DNA of 32,540 nucleotides, taken from positions 1-32,540 of the forward strand of contig CALDOI010000230.1 of NCBI GenBank assembly GCA_937912115.1. Reading direction: 5' to 3'. Source of the DNA: an uncultured Bacteroidota bacterium (GTDB lineage Bacteria > Bacteroidota > Bacteroidia > Bacteroidales > F082). The notes below the pieces were generated by a model. It saw nothing but the letters and a program-made list of their open reading frames with translations, did no database searches and was not told the origin of the DNA. The translations under genes were made by a program, and so were the position numbers. Shown here one piece after another: positions 26,636-32,540 of this stretch (the first letter of the stretch is position 1; every line of letters begins with the position of its first letter).

Positions 26636-27611
26636 ATGAAACGTACTATACTGATTATTGCAGGTTTTTTAATAACATGCACTCAAGTTATATCACAAGA
26701 ATGGGCTCCAATTGGTGCAAAATGGTATTATAGCCATAATTTTTGGTTCAACTGATGAATTAACTTACATTGAATCAGTAGATGAGGTTGTAATAAACAA
26801 TAAGGAATGTAAAAAGTTAAATACATTTGCAATATATGTTACATGCACATCCCCAACGAGTTGTTATTATGATACCACATTAAGGTCAACAGATTACTAT
26901 TATCGTGAAAATCATAAATTGTTTCACTGGGATCCTATTTCTTCTTCCTTCGAGACACTATACAATTTCTCATTAAACCCAGGAGATGTGGAGATTGTTA
27001 GGGATACAACATTTGATGATTGTTGGCAATACTTTCCCTTCAACTATTACTGTTCAACATTTGAATATATAGTTGATAGTGTTGATCAGATTATTATTAA
27101 TGACCAGGTAATAAATGTGCAATACACATCACCAACAGAAAATGCAAATTGGCTTCATTGTGGTTTCTTTGGAAATCACAAATCAATTGAGAATATTGGA
27201 TCAACAAGATTCTTAATGGGAGCTAGCACCCAATATGGTCTAGAAGGCGACATAAAAGAACTAAGATGCTACAAAGACACTAATATTTTCTATAGAGCAG
27301 AATCATGGCCGGATAATTTACCATGTGGATATTTAACACCATTGATACATTCAGGGAAAATCGAAAATAATTTGGTCAATATAGTGAGTATTGCACCAAA
27401 CCCGTGTTCTGATATTATTAACATTAGTTGCCCTGATTATATTACTATTGATGAATACGAAATAACAAATATTGGTGGTCATATAGTTCAATCCGGTAAT
27501 AGTTGCCTTCAAAATTGTAAATTAGATATAAGAAAGCTAAAGAAGGGATTCTACTCCCTGAGGTTAAATATTGGTGGCAATATTATTGCAAAAAAATTCG
27601 TAAAGTTATAA
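26636..27611 (+). CDS. T9SS cargo protein, frameshifted at a T run
   Basis: The ATG at 26636 gives MKRTILIIAGFLITCTQVISQ (signal peptide) followed by EWAPIGAKWYYSHNF, then stops at 26753. The remainder is open in another frame from 26712 to 27611 (DELTYIESVDEVVINNKECKKL onward). Removing one T from the run 26740-26744 joins the two as WYYSHNF-GSTDELTYIES, and the gene length then divides by three (324 aa). The restored protein is a typical small Bacteroidetes secreted protein beginning EWAPIGAxWYY, with a T9SS-like end (VSIAPNPCSDIINIS...GFYSLRLN). As sequenced it is a broken gene; the 26712 TTG start alone would lack export. Function unknown. It lies 16 bases after the preceding cargo gene, so likely the same transcript. 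Confidence 0.75.
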
Positions 27612-27740
27612 TCGTTGTTTGGAGTCAATTATATTCTAATGTTCCCAATTATTAATATGAGTGTATTTGTATGGCTGGTAATTTGATATTATTCCCAAAT
27701 CCCGAACCAAAAGGATGTGAATTTTAAATCCGTAAATATA

Positions 27741-28922
27741 CTATTCCTTCATCCTTCCATAGATTAACTGAACCCAAGGATTCCAACTTTTACCATTATC
27801 ACCCGATTGTTCTATTCCCAAAGTAAAACTATCTTCGGTAATATTTGAATAAGTAGCTTTAATTTGGATGGAAGCCTGGGATGTATCACATCCGATTTTT
27901 ACATTATTTAGAACAAAAGTGCTATCGGTGAAAACACCATTCATCATCATAATCTCCGAGGAAAATCCACTATAGGTAGTCGAAAAATATTTGCTTTCAG
28001 ATGAGCTATATCCAAAATTAGTGATGTTTGATTGCACGAAGAAATCGATAAAACTTATTTTTTCCTGAATAAGATTGGTCGCGATGTAATCAATTGTAGA
28101 GCTCGTACTATCGGCTTTATACCATCTGTTCGCTCTCCCCGACCATGCATTAACTCTAACTCCCCAATTACCAATTAGGAAGGCTAATTTCTCAATTTCT
28201 GCACTTTTTGGCATAGTAAATACGTTCTCATCAACATCAACATTAAATTCAATGTTTTCAATTTGTAGTACCCTGTCACGTTGCCAAAATGTTTTTTCAG
28301 TTAGGAAGGGGATAATTAATCCATCAATTTCTCTGAAATCGTCAAAATATGTTTCGGCGGGCACGCCATATGCAAAATCTACCCATCTTGATTCACGTTT
28401 ATATTCCAGATAAGTATTCGCATCCAGGTACCAAGTTTCGGTATGACCGTTTGTCCTAATAAGTTTAATGGCATAAACATCTATTCCATCAACAACTTGT
28501 TTGCCAATTAACTCAACTTCACAGCCATTTTCTTTGTAATTATAAAATGGTGTAAAAAACTCGGCTTTCTGGAGAAAGACATTCTGCTCAGATTTATTTA
28601 ATTCGCGTGGGAAGGTAAATTCTTGCCATGGATCAATAGTCCAACCTGTTTCTCCATTAAATGCTTCAATTACATCAAATTGACCAAGTTTCAATTCACT
28701 GTAATATTTCCCATCTTTGGTTTTGATGGCAAAAAAATCATCCTCTACACTAAAAGCTGTAAATCGTCCGGTTATCTTCATCGATTCAACCTGATCCCAT
28801 TTCTTTAGTTCGCCGTGTGCATTTCGATGTCGGGTTATTATCTCATCAACTGTTTGTGCATTTGTAATTAATGCCACAATGAGTAGCAACGAAGTCAATG
28901 TATATTTTGTAATTTGTTTCAT
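27741..28922 (-). CDS. Exported protein: LolA-like domain joined to a DUF1579/lipocalin-like domain
   Basis: A 393-aa protein with a signal peptide (YTLTSLLLIVALITNAQ). The first ~240 residues resemble the LolA/LppX-type fold: TVDEIITRHRNAHGE at the start, then WDQVESMKITGRF, FNGETGWTIDPW, GKQVVDGIDVYAIKL, TETWYLDANTYLEYK and DENVFTMP. From ~245, LAFLIGNWGVRVNAWSG...WYKADSTSSTIDYI looks like DUF1579-type lipocalin-like barrels, ending GKSWNPWVQLIYGRMK. The first part may carry or sense lipid in the periplasm; the second may bind a small ligand. It lies 25 bases downstream of the PQQ-propeller gene and probably shares its transcript. Domain calls are by pattern, not search. Confidence 0.7.
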   Translation of the reverse strand: MKQITKYTLTSLLLIVALITNAQTVDEIITRHRNAHGELKKWDQVESMKITGRFTAFSVEDDFFAIKTKDGKYYSELKLGQFDVIEAFNGETGWTIDPWQEFTFPRELNKSEQNVFLQKAEFFTPFYNYKENGCEVELIGKQVVDGIDVYAIKLIRTNGHTETWYLDANTYLEYKRESRWVDFAYGVPAETYFDDFREIDGLIIPFLTEKTFWQRDRVLQIENIEFNVDVDENVFTMPKSAEIEKLAFLIGNWGVRVNAWSGRANRWYKADSTSSTIDYIATNLIQEKISFIDFFVQSNITNFGYSSSESKYFSTTYSGFSSEIMMMNGVFTDSTFVLNNVKIGCDTSQASIQIKATYSNITEDSFTLGIEQSGDNGKSWNPWVQLIYGRMKE

Positions 28923-28947
28923 CTCAGCCTGGTTTAATTGTGATTAA

Positions 28948-30192
28948 TTACTTAAGATTATAACAAGCCATTTCGGTAAGGTTTCTTACAAAGACTTTAC
29001 CATTATTAAATGATGGAGCCGTCCATGACTTGCCTTCAATTGCCTGGAATGATATGAGTTCAGTATAAGCATCCGGCGTTGCTTTAACCACTGCCAATTT
29101 TCCCTTATCTGATAATACAAGTAGTTTATCATCAACCATTATGAGACTACCCTTTCCAAAGCCTCTTTTTGTCCAGCTTACCTCGCCTGTTTCCACTGAT
29201 ACACAACGTAATGCCGCAACATGATAACCATAAATATATCCATTACGATAAACACATGAGCTAAAGTCATTTTTCATGCTATTGCCATTTAATACCTCCG
29301 TTGCTGTGTTTCCATTTATCTCAATGATAATAAACCCTGGAGTTCGTACACCCGATAGAAATATTTTATTCTTATCAATTAGTATCGGTATTGCAGTTAA
29401 GCTTCCAAAGGGCATATTATAAGTCCATAATGTATCACCGGTTGAGGTAAATGAAAATAGTTTTCGGCCATTTGCAAAAATAATTTGTTCCTTACCATCA
29501 ATAGTTGCAGCTAGCGGTGAATCGTGAGAAGCATTTCCATTTTCACTGCTCCAGTTAATACTTCCATCTTTTTTATTAAACCCCATAAATGCTCTTGAAT
29601 CTGTTCCCCCAACTTCCATAATAAGTACATCGTCAACAATGGTTGGGGATGATGCGAAGCCCCATCTTGGAGTTGTGGTTCCAAACTCTTCAACGAAATC
29701 TATTTGCCAATTTAGAGTGCCGTCTTTCAGTGAGTTAGCGCTTAATTTACCATGGCCACTGAAGCTGTAAATTTGATTTTCATCAATTATTGGTGTAGAT
29801 CTGGATCCATTACCCCAACCATCAACATCAAAATATATCGAATCAACTTGTGATCTCCATAACTCATTACCGGTATTTTCGTCAAAGGCTGCAACATATT
29901 CGAAACCTGTTATACTATCAACTATTTCACTTGTCATAGTGTAAATGATCCCGTCGGAAATTGTCAATTCTGCAAATCCTGATCCCAATTCCTTTTTCCA
30001 AACTAATTCGGGTTTGGTTTCTGACCAGTTTATCCCCGACAAACTTTCAGTTGATATGCCGTCCCTATTTGGGCCTCTAAATTGATACCATCCATCAGGT
30101 TTTGTGTTTTGGGAAAATCCTGCAATAGTATTTACTAAGATTAGAAAAGTTATCAATAAATATTTGAATTTTATTTCCATGATATTTTTCAT
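28948..30192 (-). CDS. PQQ-type beta-propeller protein (BamB-like)
   Basis: A 414-aa exported protein with a signal peptide (FKYLLITFLILVNTIAGFSQ); an alternative ATG at 30180 (MEIKFKYL) is equally plausible. The body starts WYQFRGPNRDGIS, then repeats of the PQQ type: FDENTGNELWRSQVD, DGTLNWQIDF, NKKDGSINWSSENG, SFTSTGDTLWTYNM, VSVETGEVSWTKRG. These make a seven- or eight-bladed propeller. Without further enzyme domains it is more likely a binding or scaffold protein than a quinoprotein dehydrogenase. It heads the two-gene unit with the LolA-like gene; a double inverted repeat sits just upstream (30203-30238). Confidence 0.85.
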   Translation of the reverse strand: MKNIMEIKFKYLLITFLILVNTIAGFSQNTKPDGWYQFRGPNRDGISTESLSGINWSETKPELVWKKELGSGFAELTISDGIIYTMTSEIVDSITGFEYVAAFDENTGNELWRSQVDSIYFDVDGWGNGSRSTPIIDENQIYSFSGHGKLSANSLKDGTLNWQIDFVEEFGTTTPRWGFASSPTIVDDVLIMEVGGTDSRAFMGFNKKDGSINWSSENGNASHDSPLAATIDGKEQIIFANGRKLFSFTSTGDTLWTYNMPFGSLTAIPILIDKNKIFLSGVRTPGFIIIEINGNTATEVLNGNSMKNDFSSCVYRNGYIYGYHVAALRCVSVETGEVSWTKRGFGKGSLIMVDDKLLVLSDKGKLAVVKATPDAYTELISFQAIEGKSWTAPSFNNGKVFVRNLTEMACYNLK

Positions 30193-30202
30193 TAATTAAT
30201 AA

Positions 30203-30238
30203 GTGAAGTAATAAGTAGGACTTCACATGGAATGTGAA
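30203..30238. promoter_or_regulatory. Overlapping inverted repeats upstream of the PQQ-propeller gene
   Basis: GTGAAGT (30203-30209) pairs with ACTTCAC (30220-30226), while TTCACAT (30222-30228) pairs with ATGTGAA (30232-30238). The two share the bases 30222-30226, so only one hairpin can form at a time. They lie 11-46 bases before the ATG at 30192 on the minus strand. They could be an operator or competing leader hairpins. Confidence 0.4.
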
Positions 30239-30391
30239 TTTAGTGTTAAATTATTGGCTAAAATTAATAAAAAGGTAGTAAGAGTAACATGGTTTATTAA
30301 GATGTTGATAATAAATATACAAATGGTGCATTTAGATCGACCAACATGTACAGTATTAATATATTACACCAATTTATTTGTGAAAGGATTG

Positions 30392-32540
30392 TTACTCATT
30401 TTTTAAGCTAAGGAAGATGTTTTTCCTAAGAAATGACCATGAAGGAATAAGTATCCAAATTAACCCACTAATAATTACAATTGAGATAATAATAAAAAGG
30501 AAATTGCCTGGAATGTGATATGAAGGCATTATTAATGAAGGTAATATTCCAATTGTTGCACTTAGGATTCCAATTAATATTCCTGATATTAAAAGGAATA
30601 TATTTTCAATTACAATTACTTTGAAGATTTGATTCTTCTGGAAACCCAATGCGTAAAAAACTGCGATTTCCTTTTTGCGTTCAAGGATATTTCGGATAAT
30701 TACAATACCCAATCCAAAAGTTCCAATTATTACACCTAATCCACCCAGTATCATGAATATTGTTAGATAAGTATTGGTTACCGAATAGAAATCTTTAAGG
30801 CGTTGAGAGGTTGAAGTAATTTCTATTCCATAATCCGTTAACGAATGTTCAAGCAAATCTGATACATCGGTTGTTAATTCATCAGGTACATCTGCCAACA
30901 TTATTTTTGAACCTCCCGAACCAGGGAAGTTCTCAGTAAAAACACTATCGTAGACTAGTATATTTCCTTGAAAAACAGATGGGTTTAAACCTCCAACCAG
31001 TAGTAACTCCAATTGCTCACCGTACTCATTTGTATAAGATATTGTATCCCCAATCGACTTCATTAAGCCCCATTGTATAACTGTTTGATCGGCAATTGCA
31101 GGAATCAAATTATCACCGTAAGTTTTTTTGAGATCAAGCCAGGGATTGTTGGATTCATAAATTTGTGTAGCAAACGAGAAGGCTACTAAGCTGTCAAATA
31201 AATCTGGGTTAACTCCGATTACTTGAGGTTGTTGCACCTGATTTAAATTTAAGCAACTGGCATCATCACCTTGTAGATTATGGAATTGAATAAATCTAAC
31301 GTCATCCAGAATATTCTCATCGATTAATCCAAATTGCTCTTTTCCAATCTTTGTATTGAGATTTTGAAGAATGGGGATCGTATTTTCAATCCATAAATTG
31401 AATCCCCCGGTTCCTGAATTTCTTTCATTTTCAAGTCCTGAAAAGGTAAGCCTGTTGGCTCCTGTTACTATTATTGTAAATGTACCTATGGCTAACAGCG
31501 TAATTACGGCGATACTTCTACTTTTATTCCTGGTTGCGTTTTTTACAGCAAGTAGCCATAATCCAATATCACCACTATTATTTTGATGAGTATATCTTCT
31601 AAGTTGCCCTGCTATCATAGCAATGCAACCAACAAGAAAAAGGAATCCTGCTAACAGCATTGTTGATGAATTTAATTTTAGGAATCCAGATAATGACATC
31701 GCTATTATTCCAAGGGATCCAAATATTCCAATAATAGTTACACTAATGATAAGCCGGTTAAAGCTGTTATTAATACTTATTTTTTGCTCACGGATTACAC
31801 CAATAATATTTTTCTTTAATACCCTTGCCGTTACTATGTATATGGATAACAGCGAAATAATGATGCCGATTAGTATACCTGTGATTATTGTTGATGGGTG
31901 AATTATAACTTCAATTAAATCGGCATGAATGGCATCATTCCAAACGGTATTCAATCCCGAAATAATAATAGTGTTGTAGATAATTCCCAAAAGTCCTCCA
32001 ACAATGGAAGCAATAATTATTGTGAATATTGATTCAGAAAATCGTAATCCGATAATTTGGTTCTTTTTAAACCCCAGACTCATAAACACACCTACCTCAT
32101 GCATCCTGTTTTGCAGATTAAGACTGTATATCAATATTGTTAGAAGTATTGCAGCAGCTATAATAAAGAAGCTTAGACTTAGAAACAATTCACCAAAATC
32201 AACTCCGTTTGCAGCAGCTCGCTTACCCTGAGACTTAATATCAATAAATGCAAGGCCAATGTCATTTGGACTTATTACTGAAAGGATATCATTTTCAAGC
32301 TTTGTTTTGGTGATTTGGCTGGAATTAAATCTGATAGATGTATAATTCCCAAATTTATTTTCCCAGAGCTCCAATCCTTTTTCCAATGAAACAAATGCTT
32401 TAGGGGTGCCTTTAAAGTCATTCCAGTATTCTTCATCCTTATCTCTTATTTTTTTTAGATCAATGGGAATGCTTGCATCCCAGTCACTGAATTTTCCATC
32501 AGTGAAATCAGTGGTACTTTTAAAGAAATCTATCAACCAA
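30392..32540 (-). CDS. Large FtsX-type ABC transporter permease (5' end outside window)
   Basis: The frame is still open at the window edge; the TTG at 32536 is internal. At least 715 aa remain. Two FtsX domains are visible: one at ~120-260 (FLSLSFFIIAAAILLTILIYSL, HEVGVFMSLGFKKNQI) and one at the C-terminus ~590-710 (TYLTIFMILGGLGVIIGTFGLGIVII, RKKEIAVFYALGFQKNQI), each with the EVGVFMSLGF/EIAVFYALGF coupling motif. Further membrane segments lie at ~265-310 and ~345. The large soluble parts would be periplasmic. This double-FtsX plan is that of long MacB/YbbP-like permeases that act with a separate ATPase, probably encoded upstream outside the window. Substrate unknown. Confidence 0.88.
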   Translation of the reverse strand, partial: WLIDFFKSTTDFTDGKFSDWDASIPIDLKKIRDKDEEYWNDFKGTPKAFVSLEKGLELWENKFGNYTSIRFNSSQITKTKLENDILSVISPNDIGLAFIDIKSQGKRAAANGVDFGELFLSLSFFIIAAAILLTILIYSLNLQNRMHEVGVFMSLGFKKNQIIGLRFSESIFTIIIASIVGGLLGIIYNTIIISGLNTVWNDAIHADLIEVIIHPSTIITGILIGIIISLLSIYIVTARVLKKNIIGVIREQKISINNSFNRLIISVTIIGIFGSLGIIAMSLSGFLKLNSSTMLLAGFLFLVGCIAMIAGQLRRYTHQNNSGDIGLWLLAVKNATRNKSRSIAVITLLAIGTFTIIVTGANRLTFSGLENERNSGTGGFNLWIENTIPILQNLNTKIGKEQFGLIDENILDDVRFIQFHNLQGDDASCLNLNQVQQPQVIGVNPDLFDSLVAFSFATQIYESNNPWLDLKKTYGDNLIPAIADQTVIQWGLMKSIGDTISYTNEYGEQLELLLVGGLNPSVFQGNILVYDSVFTENFPGSGGSKIMLADVPDELTTDVSDLLEHSLTDYGIEITSTSQRLKDFYSVTNTYLTIFMILGGLGVIIGTFGLGIVIIRNILERKKEIAVFYALGFQKNQIFKVIVIENIFLLISGILIGILSATIGILPSLIMPSYHIPGNFLFIIISIVIISGLIWILIPSWSFLRKNIFLSLKNE

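Overview
The window looks like a piece of a Bacteroidota chromosome, probably a marine or anaerobic member of the Bacteroidales/Marinilabiliales type. The grounds are AT-rich DNA, several large secreted proteins ending in a type IX secretion (T9SS) sorting domain, a PorE-like TPR/propeller/OmpA protein, a PurM of the long Bacteroidetes type, and -7 boxes of the TAnnTTTG kind. The organism call is inference. No rRNA, tRNA, CRISPR array, insertion sequence or phage gene was seen, and no gene-free stretch exceeds 300 bases.

Layout. 1-1393: tail of a secreted subtilase (start lies outside the window), closed by a terminator. 1535-2641: secreted VWA-domain protein, convergent with a minus-strand run at 2638-7101: an orphan LutA-like Fe-S oxidoreductase, aroA, aroB, a YccF membrane protein and a TIGR01777 epimerase. 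7193-10636: gingipain-like C25 peptidase with a T9SS tail. 10767-15719, minus strand: a small exported protein with a metzincin-like zinc motif, purM (with a GC-rich palindromic repeat just before its start), a PorE-like protein with an unexpected C-terminal retropepsin-like domain, and tatA. 15894-20766, plus strand: a small lipoprotein, an NhaD Na+/H+ antiporter with a clear terminator, and a MacA-like adaptor plus MacB-like permease pair. 20927-27611, plus strand: three T9SS cargo genes in a row, the first and third broken by a frame change at a homopolymer. 27741-32540, minus strand: a LolA-like/lipocalin-like fusion, a PQQ-type propeller protein and the C-terminal part of a large FtsX-type ABC permease.

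How the genes fit together. Much of the window concerns the cell envelope: T9SS cargo proteases, a periplasm-spanning PorE-like peptidoglycan-binding protein, a TatA subunit, efflux parts and lipoprotein-handling look-alikes. Shikimate (aroA, aroB) and purine (purM) genes sit among them. The points most worth following up are (1) the degenerate retropepsin domain (DTGA replaced by DKSA) at the end of the PorE-like protein, (2) the G7 tract that separates the start codon from the hydrophobic part of the signal peptide of the large subtilase, (3) the second homopolymer frameshift two genes downstream, and (4) the orphan HExxHxxGxxD protein.
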